Positions 12,420-25,084 are shown, counted from the first letter of the stretch. The stretch: 64,000 nucleotides of DNA from Loxodes magnus (GCA_946699065.1 CAMPDV010001716.1:1-64000); one strand, 5' to 3'. Notes: a model not told the origin generated them from the sequence alone. Numbers and translations are program-made.

Positions 12420-12980
12420 CTTTAACAAAGCTTTTTAACTTTAACTTAAATTTAATAACCAAAAATAAAATATTTTCATAGGATAAAATTTTAATGAAGT
12501 AGGACATGCTTAATATAGATATGAATTAGATGTAAAGCTTAATATTTTTCGAATTATTGTATTCTTTAGGTTTCCGCTTTTAAAGGTTTTAATATTGATC
12601 TTTAAATTTTAAACTTATGACTGCATTTTTTTCGATTATGTTAAATATTTCTTTCGCTTAGATAAAATTTTATCTTTATTTTAAATTTCTTAAAAGATAA
12701 AATGAAAGATAATTATTTAAATGGTTCAAGATCAAAATATTAAAAGAATGTGTAACTAATGAAAAGTAAGAATAGTTAAATCTATAATTGTAGAAAGTTC
12801 ATAGATTTAAGAAATTATGGATTAACTATTTATAAGATGAGGTATTATAGCCATAGAGACTAAACGAAATCAAAAAGATTGATATATTATGTCGAATAAG
12901 AATTATTACAAATTTTTGAAATTGAAAAATATAAAAATTAAAAGAAAAAACAATCATATAAAAATGAAAAATTACGTCAT
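12420..12980. other. AT-rich stretch, no gene recognised
   Basis: AT-rich DNA between two retroelement pieces. Short standard-code ORFs here overlap on both strands and show no family motif. Confidence 0.35.
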
Positions 12981-12984
12981 AAAA

Positions 12985-13035
12985 TATTGGATTAAAGAGT
13001 ACATAGCACCTCATTGGCATGCAACTATGCCAAAT
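12985..13035 (-). repeat. Isolated SINE-type 3' tail
   Basis: GTACATAGCACCTCATTGGC here is the complement of the SINE tail core, matching 9215, 25095 and 41315. No SINE body follows, so it is a solo tail or the end of another short retroelement. Confidence 0.45.
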
Positions 13036-13269
13036 TTTTTATTATTAACATCTCTAAAGTTTATTTCTCTAAATGCAAAACAGGCTTGCAGTTTTAACCT
13101 TTTCTACAATTAGAATTCGTGAATTTTGTGAATCCTTTATTGAGAAATCTCTTACGATATTAGATTCTTCTACTAAAGTTAATCCTCAGCAGTGCTTTGT
13201 TCTTTTGCCTTGTTGTGCTTCCAAGAATCTCCCAAAGGAAAGAATCCGACATATATTTAAATTAAATTA

Positions 13270-14520
13270 TATAATAATAATTACAATAGATTAACGTGAT
13301 TCTTTCTATAATAAGGCCATCTCGATTTTATTTAAATCTAGATGTATTATTACTTAAAAACCTTTCAAGCTGCTTCTGAAATTGTTGGTAACTTTATTCC
13401 TATTCTTTCTCTTCAACTCTGTCCTCATCTCACTCTGCTAATCAATTTGCTCTTTTAAAATTATGCATACTGTAGATACTTTTGTCATTTTCCTCATTTT
13501 TATATTATTCACTTCTGTTATTTATTTATAATCCTGTCCTTAATTCTATTTTCTCTAGTAATATATTTGACTAGATTTCACTACATTTTTTGCTTTATTT
13601 TAAGTTTATTTGAACTATTACCAGTTTCGTATCAGGTGTCATTTTATCTTATCGTATCAGATCAGATCATAAAATTTTTATCTGCTTATTGGTGAAAACC
13701 GACTTTTACTTCTTCCCAATGCCATAGGTTATCCATTGCTTAAGTTTTATTAGACTACTGCTTAATTATATAAGATAATTTATTGAGTCTCTCTTCTATT
13801 TGTTTTAATTTGAAATGAATTAAGAGTTTTTACTTAAAAACTGTTTTACTTTCGATCTATTTTCGACGTGTTTTTTGTTCCGGTACGATATTCTTGAAGT
13901 CAGTATATCGCTTTAAGACCAATCCTAGAATAAATCTTGCAGATAAACATATGCTCTTGGATCTTTTCTGTGCAAGCCTAAATCTGAGCACTTTATAAAA
14001 ATCCTTAAAACTTGGGTCACAGGATAACCTTTGTTAGTTGTAAAACCGTTATTTCTCCTATTGATTTTTTAGCCTTTTTTTTCAGCTTAGCTCTAAAATC
14101 CGCCAATACTATCTCTGTTTTTACATGAATTTTTAACCATTTATTTAGAGATACCAACCACTTCCGCAGAAGTAACATAACTCGGATTAGCGGCATTGTC
14201 TCTAGGGAAGGTAGTCATAAGGAGGGATGTTATTGCTCTAGTTACTTAGAATCCTAAATGACGAAATTTTTGTGATAAATCTCGTTTGCTCTTAGAGGAT
14301 TTTTGTTTTGCCCGGCTATTCTATCGTGCTACTTTGTTCTTGAGGCATTCTATGAGATTTTTATGCTCCACTCGACCGTCGAACAGATTCTACTCAAGTT
14401 TTTTTCTAAATATTCAATTTGGTGCCAATTCTCATAAGAATATGGATTATTTACTTATGTTCTGTTACCTCAAGTCATATTTCAGCAACCTTTATAGCCA
14501 ATTCGACTGTTGAGGAATAA
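13270..14520 (-). mobile_element. Zinc-knuckle ORF1 element, Z2 type
   Basis: Minus-strand element whose 3' end at about 13290 (AGAAAGAATCACGTTAATCT followed by TAT repeats) matches that at 38870. The translated C-terminus (NNFR...LQKESR) resembles that of the 38.9-kb copy. Near 14185 a degenerate knuckle reads CYFCGSGWYLQING, with His replaced by Tyr and the last Cys by Gly. The sequence is less AT-rich than its surroundings. Reading frames change along its length, so it is probably dead. Confidence 0.45.
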
Positions 14521-15241
14521 AAAAATAAATTTAACTTTCTGTTGATTTAGGAAATCAGATTTGTTCGATTTTTTTGACCTCATTAAGTTTTCCTTTCTTT
14601 CTCTTGCTCAGATGACCTTGTTGTATAAAACCTTAATTTCAATCTGACATCTTTTTTTATTCTATTTTTTAGAGTAAATTAATCTCTTACATTTCTGATC
14701 TGCTGCTATATTCCTTTTTTTAAAGTTACTATCTTGTTTTATCTTTACTGCAGTTTATAAAAGAATCTTAATTTTTCCATTTATCTCAGTGATTTAAGCT
14801 TTATTAGTTTTCTTAGTTTTATAATATTTTCAACAGAAGCAACTAGTACAATTTGATACCATTTTATATAGTTTAAACCTATAAACTATATTCAAATATA
14901 TTTATAAAATAAATTAAATTTTTATTAAATAAACCAGAAATACTTCCTTATAGCTTTAGACTATAATTTTAAGAATTTTTTCTCCTCAATAAGTTTTTAT
15001 TTAAATTCTTTTAACTTTTAAGCAAATAGTCAATATCTTTAGTATTTTAATCTCTATTTTTTGTTCAATTCGTACTGTGGGTTCAATCTTTTTTGGAAAT
15101 CATCCACTGAATTTAGTGATAGAAATTATCAGATTCATAGTTTATCTGATCTAAGTAGAAAAATTAAAAACGGACAGTCATTACAAAAATATTTAATGAA
15201 AAGGGTTTTCGATTATCAAAGAATAATTTGAGAAATTAAGG

Positions 15242-15955
15242 AAAAATTTGATAGCGAAGCAAAGGATTATCTAGTCTTTTAAAAGTTAAGGAAAGCTTCA
15301 TATTAAAAAAATATAGTAATTCAAAAGATCGGAGAACAAGCTTGCGGTTGAAAATTAAAATTATTGAATGGGAAACTAAAAATAATTGCATTAATTTAAG
15401 GAAGATATTTAGGATTAGAGTAGATACTCTAAAACCTAAAAGTAAGACTTATGCGCAATGAAAAAGATCTTCAAATTTATTGATTTAATTGAATACTAGA
15501 ATAAATTGAAATAAATAAAGGAAGAAACTTAATCTTAGTAATTAAAGCAAACTAAACATTCACGAAAAATTTAAAAAGAAATTACTATTAAAATTGATAT
15601 CGAAAGAGAAGAAACATATAATAAAATAAATATATGAAATGGATGGAGCTAAAAGTAAAATCAATGAAATTTCTATTATAAAATCAATGAAAGAAATTTC
15701 ATCATTGCGTTTCGATTCCTTATTTAGTCAAAAATTGAGGGATATTTAAAGATGGAAGAAGTAAATATTAAAAATTATAAAGAAATCTAACAATATTCTA
15801 TTATGATAATGGATAACGACGCAGAACACGTTTTTATCTCACAATGTATTTCACTGTAAACTAAACGGAAAATAGTAAAAAACATTAAAGAGAACAAATG
15901 TGAAATTGAAAATCCATTTAGACCCTTTAATACATTTTTTTTGAGTTAATTTATT
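15242..15955 (+). CDS. Unrecognised coiled-coil protein, possibly retroelement ORF1
   Basis: In one frame (codons starting at 15242) this purine-rich stretch gives a plausible helical protein of about 235 residues with segments such as NKLKQIKEETQSQQLKQ, IKIDIEREETYNK and MDNDAEHVFISQCISL, with UAR as Gln. No start, knuckle or catalytic motif is seen. Another frame also looks protein-like between 15061 and 15400, so frame assignment there is uncertain. It lies between two minus-strand knuckle elements. Confidence 0.3.
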
Positions 15956-15959
15956 ATAA

Positions 15960-16350
15960 TTTCTACAAGTATATAATAGACATTTTGATTCTTTCAAGTT
16001 TACAACCAGTTCAATTCTAGGCTTATGTTACTTCTTTTGATTAAGTTTCTTCCGTTGTTTTTCGTCACATCCTGATAAATGGTAGTAAGGTCTTTCCAAA
16101 TATTCTTATGGATCTTCTTATTTTATTTATAGTTTCTCCAAAGGTGTTGTGTGTTACTACAGATGTAGCATTTTTATTGAAATTTATTACTTTCGTTCAA
16201 ACTCTTCCTTTTTCATTGGGATTACTGTTTCAATCATTTAGGGCTATTATTATTCCATTTTATATAATACTGAACTATTTTCTTGTTTCTTTTTCCTCGG
16301 TCTAGGCTTATCTTTTTGCTAAAAATATTTATAATTAGAGGAAGAATTAT
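15960..16350 (-). mobile_element. Zinc-knuckle ORF1 fragment (Z-c)
   Basis: The minus strand encodes KCYICSNTQHLWRNY at about 16140-16185, clearly the knuckle CYYCKSQQHLWKNC of the 26.2-kb element with the last Cys changed to Tyr. Upstream, METVIPMKKEEFERKQ-like sequence is in another frame. It is a short decayed copy. Confidence 0.5.
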
Positions 16351-16614
16351 AAAAAAGGAATAAAAATGATAAATAAATTAACTAAGAGTAGAATATTTAA
16401 AATAATAGTTTTCAATAATTTAATCTTCCATATCATTAAAAATAAAATAATATAGAACTATCAGAGATTTAAGATAAAATTAGCTAATCAATTAAAAAAG
16501 AGAAATCTAATTTAATTAATAAAAGTATTAAAAAAAGCAAAATTTCTAATGTGCGGTTTTTTAAAATAATAAACAGATCTAATAATAAAGTAGGCAAGAC
16601 TAACTTATTATATT

Positions 16615-17080
16615 TTCTTAACAATTAAGTCTTTAAGGAATGTAAAATTTAGGAAACACCTGTTGGATGAATTCTGGATTATAATGTCTGATACGCTCAC
16701 ATCTTCTAGTCAAATGCTTCCTTTCCCAAAATTGAAATAAAATCTTAATACAAATAATAAATTTGGAACTGGATGTGTAATGAATAGAGAATACGTTTAT
16801 ATTTTAAGTGAAATATTGAACAATATCAGAAGATTTTTTAGTCCTTTAACTTTAAGATAAAAGTTAATATAATTCGCTCTTTAATTTACTTTAGGAAATA
16901 AAAAAGGTTCCTTACAATTTATCAACTTCTTAATTTATGCTATACAAGAAGATTCGAATGAGATAGAAGAAAGGCATATATAAAAGGAAATCCAAGTAGA
17001 AATAGAAAAGATGAAGATGTTTCTTAAGTGAAAAAGCAGAAATATATAAAAAGAAAAAATCTTATAAAGTAGATTTAATA
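16615..17080 (+). pseudogene. USP deubiquitinase fragment
   Basis: Begins with the same [21 protein letters not shown] block as USP-1 (Cys box at about 16650), then shows a frameshift near 16735. The HDSQQF motif is replaced by KKGSLQ. Homology fades after the region matching HEDLNQIKERPYI; the zinc ribbon and His box are absent. It is a truncated non-functional copy. Confidence 0.75.
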
Positions 17081-17089
17081 TGTAAGTAA

Positions 17090-17557
17090 TTAAAATACAA
17101 TTAGAAGCAATTTTTATATAAAATAAATAAATATTTTATATTTAAAGTTGCAAATTATCAAACATAATAAATAAATGTCCAAAATTTTAGTTTAATTCTC
17201 TTTAAAGTAAATAACTTTAACATCTTCACTATATGATTATACTCAAAATACCTAATATAAATATTTATTTTGTAATATCACTAATTTCTCTTCATTAGTT
17301 TCAATGTAATTTATTATATAAAATGGTTTTATGTTGATACTTTTCTTTTATATTATAAAGCTTATAAAAAGGATTATTATAAACTTAAATATTTTTAAGT
17401 AATTTTTACAGATAAAATTAATATATTTTCAGTTTCTCTTCTTACTTTAAGTCTGTATACTTTAATTAATTTTGCCTATAAAAAATTCCAAAATAATCAA
17501 AGAAAAGAGAATAAAAAAATGGTTTTAACGCTTTTCTTCAATAAAACTTATAAAATA
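17090..17557. other. AT-rich 5' flank of the tRNA gene
   Basis: No gene recognised between the USP fragment and the tRNA. Confidence 0.4.
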
Positions 17558-17629
17558 AGCCTCATGGTGTAACGGTTAGCACTTTGGACTTTAAATCCAG
17601 CAATCCGAGTTCGATTCTCGGTGAGGCAA
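17558..17629 (+). tRNA. tRNA-Gln(UUA), reads UAA (and probably UAG)
   Basis: A full cloverleaf can be drawn: D arm with GGTTA, anticodon stem TTGGA/TCCAG around loop CTTTAAA, and T arm CCGAG-TTCGATT-CTCGG. Anticodon TTA is at 17591-17593. The body (TGGTGTAA.GGTTAGCAC..TGGACTTT.AATCCAGC.ATCCGAGTTC) is that of eukaryotic tRNA-Gln, with UUA in place of UUG. A T6 run at 17630-17635 is the Pol III terminator; internal A and B boxes are intact. The first acceptor pair would be A1-A72, a mismatch, where eukaryotic Gln tRNAs normally have a G-C pair; the other six acceptor pairs are good. Such tRNAs make UAA a Gln codon in ciliates, which agrees with every clear protein in the window. Confidence 0.93.
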
Positions 17630-17658
17630 TTTTTTAGCTTTTACATAAATTTTTTTAA

Positions 17659-19431
17659 ATGAAAATTACAAAAAAGAATAGTAAGAGAATCTTTAGCCTT
17701 GATTTAATAGCTAGTTTTTACATAAACATTTAGAGGAATATTAATTAAGAAAAGTAGATTAGGAATGCTAAATAAAAATATACCACCACAGTAAAAATTA
17801 TAAGCTTCAATTCCTTTCTAAGATATTTGCTCTTAGTAATAGATCAAATTATTTCACTCTTTAGAATATCTCCATAAAATGTTGATAGATTAAGATAAAA
17901 ATGAGAAGGTAGTTTAAATAAAAGAATTTAGCCAACTATCCAAATTTAAAATAAACTAACTGTTGTAAAATACAATTTTTGATATTAAATGTGAAGCTCT
18001 AGATAGTAATAAACTTAGCTGATTCACATAAAGATAGGATTAAATTTCTTAATTTAAATTGCTTACAGCTTTATATTAGAAAAATTACACATCAAATGTA
18101 ATAAACAACAATAGCAAGCTAATGATAGCTTCACAGCAAGAAAGTGTAATAATTTAATCTTAATCTATCTAAACTAAAATATACAGTTTTGAGTTAGTTT
18201 ATCTTTATTATAAGAGCTAGCATTAATAATTATTATGAGGCCTGCACATCTTAAAATAAGTGTCTTTATTGTTTTACTCTATACATTAGGACATCACTCC
18301 TCAACTTAAGATAAAGAATTGTCTTAGATTATTGCTTTATATCTTAACTTTGATTTTAGAATAAAACTATTTTATAAAGTAAATGATAATTTCATATATA
18401 GGATATTCTTAGTTATCATAACTTAGAATCATTAAAAAGAATAGCAAGTAAAAATAAAAAAACAGCCAATATAAATCAATTAAGCTTCTTTATTAATCAT
18501 AATGAAGAACTTAGCAATTCTTATTTCATATAGTACTGAAAAAAATCTGTTAATTATTGTATAAATTTTCATTTAAGTTAATCAATCTAAAATTTGATAA
18601 TATCCAGAATTAAATGAGAAGGAAGAATCCTGAAGATTATTAAAGTTAAATCTTTTAAGAGCATTAGATTAAAATTCAAAAGCCAAAGGTTCAAAGAGAA
18701 GAAGTTAAATTGTTTGGCTGAATTATAGAAGTATCCAAAATAAAAAATTAGTAGTTTTGGTTTAAAAGACTTAAGAACACTGAAATCTAAATAAACAAAA
18801 TAAGTAGATTATTAGAAACTTAAATTGAAACAGCATCAAAAAGGCTAAAAAGAGTCAAAAACCATCATACTTAGAAAATAGCAAGAATTTTCTTCATAAA
18901 GACGGTTTAAAAATCAAAAAAAGATAGATTAAATTTATAAAATAAATAGTATATCAAGTTAAAAATCATCAATTAGATTGTTTAAATATGTTAAAATTAA
19001 AAACATTAGCAACACAAAAATTCTTAAAAGCTTTAAAACAAAAAAGTTAATATAATATTTTTGAGCAGTCTAAACAAGCAAAAAAGCTGCTCAATAAAAA
19101 CTTAAAATATTCTTCATCTCAATTTTATAAAAATTATATACAAAATTCAGTTATTAGTAAAGATAAGCCTTTATGAAGAAACTTGCTAAATAAAAACAAA
19201 AAATATTATCATCGATAAAAAAACCAAATTCTGAAAAAAATCTTATGAGCTAATATGATTTTCTCTTGAAAAATATTAGTTAAAAAATACTTAAAACTAA
19301 CAAATAATTATGATATAAAGTCTAATTTCAGAAAGCATAATACATAAAATAAAATTTAAGAAAATAAAATAATAACTACAAAACTAACTTATAATTATAT
19401 GCATAAATAATTTATATTATAATGAAAACTT
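17659..19431 (+). CDS. Possible membrane-associated, Lys/Gln-rich protein, unrecognised
   Basis: From ATG 17659, 30 bp after the tRNA, one frame can be read to TGA 19429 (about 590 codons) with many UAR codons and about a dozen UGA codons. It contains hydrophobic segments, the clearest after an internal ATG at 18235 (MRPAHLKISVFIVLLYTLG, like a signal peptide or membrane helix), and a basic Lys/Gln-rich C-terminal half. The alternative frame around 18614-18960 also looks protein-like, so a small intron, an overlapping mosaic or chance are all possible. The 3' end could equally be TGA 19174 or 19246. No family was recognised. Confidence 0.28.
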
Positions 19432-19573
19432 TATTTTATCTTTTTGATATTTCTGAATTTAATTACAATATAAAAGTTTTTATTTTATAATATCGTTATA
19501 AAACTAATATAATTTATGATTTCTACTTACTTTTTCGACTATTTATTCTCGTCATCTAAATTTTATAATAAAA

Positions 19574-19843
19574 ATGGTAGAAGCAAACGCAAGATTGGAA
19601 TTGAATAAGATGATGTAAACATGTGGAACTAAGTAAATAGGAAATGTACAAAACGTTCCATAATGAAGATTATGCCCTAAGTGCTAAACACTTATTTTTC
19701 ATGAAAGAAGCTGTAAGCACATTAGCTGTTTGAATTGCAAAATAGCCTTTTGCTTTGTGTGCTTAAGCATAAGTGAAGGAGGAAAATGGAAATGTGGAGC
19801 TGCAGGAGATGTATGTGAAATAGCTGCAAGACAACAAATATGA
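19574..19843 (+). CDS. Small RBR-type RING2 (Rcat) domain protein
   Basis: 89-residue protein starting at ATG 19574 (AAAA context) and ending at TGA 19841. Residues 34-63 match the RING2/Rcat domain of RING-between-RING E3 ligases: CPKC, ERSCKHISC with the Cys at 47 in the position of the thioester-forming catalytic Cys, LNCKIAFCFVC, then a WKCG...C segment. Trp31 just before the CPKC is a UGA codon. A bare RING2 with a C-terminal Ala-Arg-Gln-Gln tail is a type I associate with protists; RING1 and IBR are absent, so E2 binding would have to come from elsewhere. The coding block has clearly higher G+C than its flanks. Function as a ubiquitin ligase is inference. Confidence 0.75.
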
Positions 19844-20035
19844 ATTTAAAAATATATTTAAATAAATTAATTTTATAATAAGTTTATTAATCTAATTATG
19901 TTTAATTAAATTTTACTATTAATACTCTTATTTACTCTAAAAGAGATCCTTCTTTATAAATAAATGCTCCTACATTTCTTTTTCGTCTCGCTAATTATAA
20001 TGTAAGCATAGTGTCTGCAAGGAGAAATTAGAATA

Positions 20036-20380
20036 ATGAATTTAATTCTAAATTATTTAAAGTTTTTTATTCTTAAAGAAGCAGTTCTGCCAATTAGATA
20101 TGCCAACAAATATTTGAGACTTATGCTTAAATTAAAGTATTATTACAAAATATAGCCCTAAGAACTGCAAGAGCACGACTTTTAAGATGACTGAGATTAC
20201 CTCAAAACATTTTAGATGCTTCTTATTATTCTCAAGATATAGAAGATAACCTGGACTATTGCTGACCTTGAAACAGGCATAAAATGTATGATTATGTAGT
20301 TTAATTTTCATGTATGATAATACCAATTTGCAGAAACTTCCCCAGAATATCGCTTCTTTATCCATAGAGTTTGTTCATAG
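20036..20380 (+). CDS. Unrecognised protein of about 114 residues
   Basis: From ATG 20036, one frame gives a balanced protein-like sequence (for example ELQEHDFQDDWDYLKTFQML and ETSPEYRFFIHRVCS) with one in-frame UGA as Trp. It ends in tandem TAG TAA at 20378-20383, after which the translation loses protein character; a UGA-only rule would carry the frame about 240 bp further. No family was recognised. It lies 190 bp downstream of the RING2 gene on the same strand. Confidence 0.33.
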
Positions 20381-20899
20381 TAAGCTGCAGATCAAAACTA
20401 TATATCACATATCATTAAAGTTAAAAATTAATAATTAAAGCATATGGTTATTTGCAAATATAAGATAGTTAACTATTAAAAAATTACTTTTAGAAGTAAT
20501 CAACTTTATATAGTTCTTATAACTAAAAATTAATAGAAAATTAAATTAAATTTACTTAGATAATTATTATTATTTAAAGAGAGAAAACTTTTCCTCTTTT
20601 ATTTCATTTTTTGACATTAAGGAAATTTTTCAAAATATTTTTAGCTATTTTTTATATTTAGAAATTTTGCATAATTTTTTATTAAGTTTAAAGATTCTTC
20701 CTTTATATGTATTACAGAGTTTTACATCTTCTAAAGATTTTAGATTTATTTAGCAATACTTTTGTATTTGATCTTTTATTATGGATTTAATATATTTTAG
20801 AGATAAAAAGATTTAGAAATAATATTATTCTTTTTCTTATTTATTTTCTTTATCACTTATAATCGGTAGTATGCCTTATCATTGTTAAAGAGTCAATCC

Positions 20900-22650
20900 A
20901 TTTAAATTTAAACTAAAAAGTTGTTTGGGCATCTTTAATTGTCTCAATTTCTTCTTTAATTAAAAAAATTTAAATTTAAAAAGTTTCATTACTTAATTTT
21001 CTTTTTATTAGCATTTCTTATTTAAATATGTTAGATTATTCTTTCTTTTCTATTTTAAATAACTCTATTATATTCTTCGGTCAAGTTACAATTAGATGAA
21101 ATATTTTGATTTAAAAATATATCTTTATTGCTTGAGTTCTAAGAAACATATTTTATATAAGCTTGATAACAAAAATCAAACGTTTTATTTCAAAATTCCC
21201 AATCTTATACTATAGCCATTCTCTTATATATGAATAGTAATTACATTCTATTATATACTTAAAACTATCATAATTTCCACAGATGCAAAAAGTGCTGTCA
21301 ACAGGAAATGATGGTTTTAAAGATCTTTCTGGAAGTTGAATGATTGGATTCTATATACTTATAATTTCTCTGTTATATGATTTATCTAGTCTATTATAGT
21401 TAATTCTGGAAACTAGTATAGATTTTTAAATTATTAAGTATATATTTTAGCAGTAGGCATCCTTTAAAATATTCAGGCTACAGCTGTATAGAATTTAGGC
21501 TATATTTACATTTTAATATGTTTAGTAAATTATTTTTAACTGCAATTATGTTCTGAGTTATCCTATTAAGTATTATAGATTGCAGCCAATATTTTTAAGC
21601 CGTCAAAGTACTCTTATCCTTCTTTCCAATTGTTTCAAAGAGCGTACCTATATTTGATTATGGATAATCAATACTTTCCCTTCTTATTTGTAAAATTATT
21701 TAAAGAATATCAGAGCTATAATGTGCTTTAAGGACATTTAATTCAGATCTTCATAATATGACTCGTTAAATGTTATAATGGTGCTTAGAAAGCTTTCCTT
21801 GTAATGAATTTTATATTTGCATCAATTTTACTCATCAGAACAAAGGTTCCATTTTAAGCATTTAAGGTACTAATTTCCCCATAAATTCAGCTTTTGGAAG
21901 AGTGAAAATTCTACACAAAGTTTTGAAAGTCAAGAAATCACATTTTTTATACCATAGTAATGTAAATAAAGCTTTTTCATAGCAGTTAAATATATAAAGG
22001 CAGCTTCTTTCATGATTTTTAAAATTTCCTTTATAGCGCAGAAATATTTCCAAATATGTTATTATTTTTAAATTATAGGCTAATCACCAATCTTCAGATT
22101 TAATTTAATTCTTTATTTTTAATTTTTTAGATAGCTTCCTACTTAGGTATATTTATCTTTATATGGGTTCAAGTAAAAATTCCATTTGTTTCGTATATTA
22201 AGACATTCATATTCTCTTTTAATTTTTATAAAGAACTAAGTCATCTGTCCATCCTCTACATATGAAACTATTATCTAATGTGGGTATTTAAATCCTATAA
22301 AATTACCTTTATTTTCTAAATAACGAGTCACGATACCATTGCTTAATATAACTGACACAGGCTTACGCGAGTTTTCCTGCATAACTCTATTGTTATATTA
22401 AAGATATCTAGAATTCTTTATATCTATCTGAAATGATGAACTAAGATTTTCTTAGAATAATTCAAATGTTTTTATGATTAATATTGGTGATGTAATTTTT
22501 TAAGTTAATCAAATAAAAGCCTCTCTTTGGATCCAAGCATTTTTTCGACATCTAATAAAGTTTCTATTAAATTGACTTTCCCTTAAATTTTATTGCGGAA
22601 GATATCTATTATTTGTTAGATCATCCAGATCTAGTAAGTTGATTATCTCT
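20900..22650 (-). pseudogene. Decayed LINE reverse transcriptase
   Basis: The minus strand carries RT motifs homologous to the intact LINE: CRGWTDDLVL at about 22260-22230 (CRGWADDLIL in the intact element) and FKTLCRIFTLPKAEFMGKLVP at 21935-21870 (FKMLCRLFTLPKAEYGGDLIP). The Trp of the first motif is TGG here (22249-22251) and TGA in the intact element, direct evidence for UGA=Trp. Ala to Thr in the ADD motif and frame changes mark it as dead. Confidence 0.6.
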
Positions 22651-22689
22651 TTTACTATGAATCCCATTTGGCTTGAATGAGTTAAGTTT

Positions 22690-23655
22690 CTTTAGTAAAT
22701 AATAATAATAATAATAATATTAATTTATGTTTTCCGTTTTAGGGATTTTCAACCCTGTCAGGAGGACAGCAGTTCATGTTCCCTGCTGTTAAATATAAAA
22801 GTTCGGGTCGCCCAATTTTAGCGAGATTGGGAACTTGAATTTTTCCAGGTTTTCCCTCCTTTTACTTACCTTGGTTCCATTTTAATCTTTTATATTGAAC
22901 CATCCGGGTTACAATACAATCTTTTCATTCTGACTTCTTCTTTTTTCTTCTTTTATCTCTTTTATCCAATAGCTTCTCTATTCCTATTAAAATTTTATAC
23001 TTTCTGATAAAGATATTATATGCTTCTACAGCAGAAACATTTCTTTTTGATTTTTAATTATTTTCCTTGATGGATTTGCTCTTTTTAGGCTTCGATTTCC
23101 ATTTGTATAGCTCCAATTTCGCTTTGATCTTTCTTAAATGTTTGCAATTTCTCTTCTATTTTTCCGAGTCTGTTATCCAGTTCAGTCTGTTTCTAAAGCT
23201 AATTTTAGTATTAGTTATTCTGACTTTGTGATATGTTTCAAAAGGCGCTTAGTTCTCTTTCCTAGGACATGAGCCTTGACTCTATTCCTTCTGCTAGGTT
23301 AAGTTAATATATTAGCTTCTCATTATCCTTCCTGAGCTTTTTTACCTCTTCTGGAGGTTTAGTTCAACTTTAATGATCTGTTCCATGCTCATCTGGCCAG
23401 AAGGGTTAAAATCTGAGACCTACTAGTGTAAGGCAGATTTCGCCTGTTTTCTAGGCTTCTCCTCCGACGTTATAGTAAGCACATGAATGCTTTTCTGAGT
23501 CTGTTTCCGTTCTTCATAGCTCTATTATATTCCAGGTAGCTAAATTATTAAGAAAAGGGTTAAGGTTAAGTGTAAGAAGATTATCAGAGATTTGCTTCTG
23601 GTTTCCTCTCTTTCTTCGAGGAGGTGGTATGGAAACCCTTTTTGAAACATTCCAT
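22690..23655 (-). mobile_element. Zinc-knuckle ORF1 element, full length (Z-d)
   Basis: Reads from ATG 23655 (MECFKKGFHTTSSKKERK) on the minus strand to a 3' TAA microsatellite at 22690-22720. The 5' 240 bp match the block at 4561-4806. The middle is purine-rich and coiled-coil-like; the knuckle was not found intact. The 3' end differs from that of the 26.2-kb copy, so it may be a sister subfamily. Confidence 0.5.
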
Positions 23656-23659
23656 TTTA

Positions 23660-25080
23660 TTTTTTTCTCTTTAGTAAATTAAATTGCATAATCTTTTAGT
23701 AAAAATATTTCATACACTTCAGTTAGAATTGGCAAGTTAAATTAAACGCCAATTTTTCCAATCATCTTTATTACCTTTTTAAAAATTGGAAATATGACTG
23801 AAGTGTTAAGTTCATCAGGTATTCTCCCAATTCTAAGTATATTATTTATAAAAGAGTGAAGCATCGTAGTAAGATAGCATTCTGCATATTTCAAAAGCTC
23901 TACCTTTATTTTATCTGGACAGATGCTTTATCTTTTGGGATTTCTTATTGGATTTTTTAATCTCTTTTTAAAGTGAAAAGTTCAAAACCTTAAAAGCATG
24001 AAAATGGTTATCTAAAATTTATTAATTATTTTTATATATTTGATTTATTCTTCGGTTGCTAAAGTCAATCAAATGCTATTTCAAGTTTAAATGTTTGCTA
24101 AACACTAAATTATTTCATAAATCAGCAAAATTTTCTTATTTCTTTGGTTAGAATTCATTTTATTTCTATTTTTTAGGGTTAAGAATTTTTTAGCTTGTGA
24201 AAACATATCTTTGCGATTTTCAATGAGAAGGATAATTTTTTTCTTTGTTTGTTTTTTCTTAAAATTTGTACAAGTAGTATTCAAAATTTTTTCATAGCTT
24301 GAAGATTTTATTATGAAGATTAATAAGTTATTAAGAGTAAGCCCTTTTTTAGCTAAATTTACAAACCAAAAAAAGCGACTAAACTTAAAAATTCTATTGA
24401 TTTTTATTATTCTCCTTTTGAGTTTTTTATACTAAATTCCTATGACGTTCTAACTAAAACAAATTTAAGTAAAAATATATGAAAGAAAGCTACCCATATA
24501 TTATCATAAGCAAAACCTTAGTAAAAAATAAAATGTAAGTATACTTATTTATCTATAACTTTCTTAATAAGTGCAAGCAGTTCTATTATTTGTATCAAAG
24601 AAAATATTTTAATTAATATAAAAATAATAAATATTTATAAAAAATGATATAATGTTTGGAACATTTAAAGATATTATTTAGAGTAATGGTCTTTAATTTA
24701 TTAAAACTATAAGTAAATTTTCTCTTTATTAACTATTAAAAAGAGCAGGATTATCCTAAGAAGATCTGAATGACTACCAGAATTGCGAATATTATAATAT
24801 CTTAGCTCTTATATTCAAAAACGTATTTGCTACTATTTAAACCAGCAGATCTATTCTATTTCATATCTACTTTGAAATTTTAAAATACAAATTTAGAAAA
24901 ATGTCTAATTAAAAACGTTAACTAAATTAAATTAATTTATCTATTGAAAAGTTGAAAGTTTTTCGTAAGACAAGACAAAATTAAATGTTTGACGATCTTG
25001 GAGAATTTCAACCGCTTTCTCACCAATCTCTTGATTGATCTGGAAGATAAATATTAAAGTTTTAAAATATTTAAATATAT
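23660..25080. other. AT-rich intergenic stretch
   Basis: AT-rich DNA with weak coding-like blocks on the minus strand near 23700-24000. No motif supports a gene call. Confidence 0.35.
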
Positions 25081-25084
25081 CATT

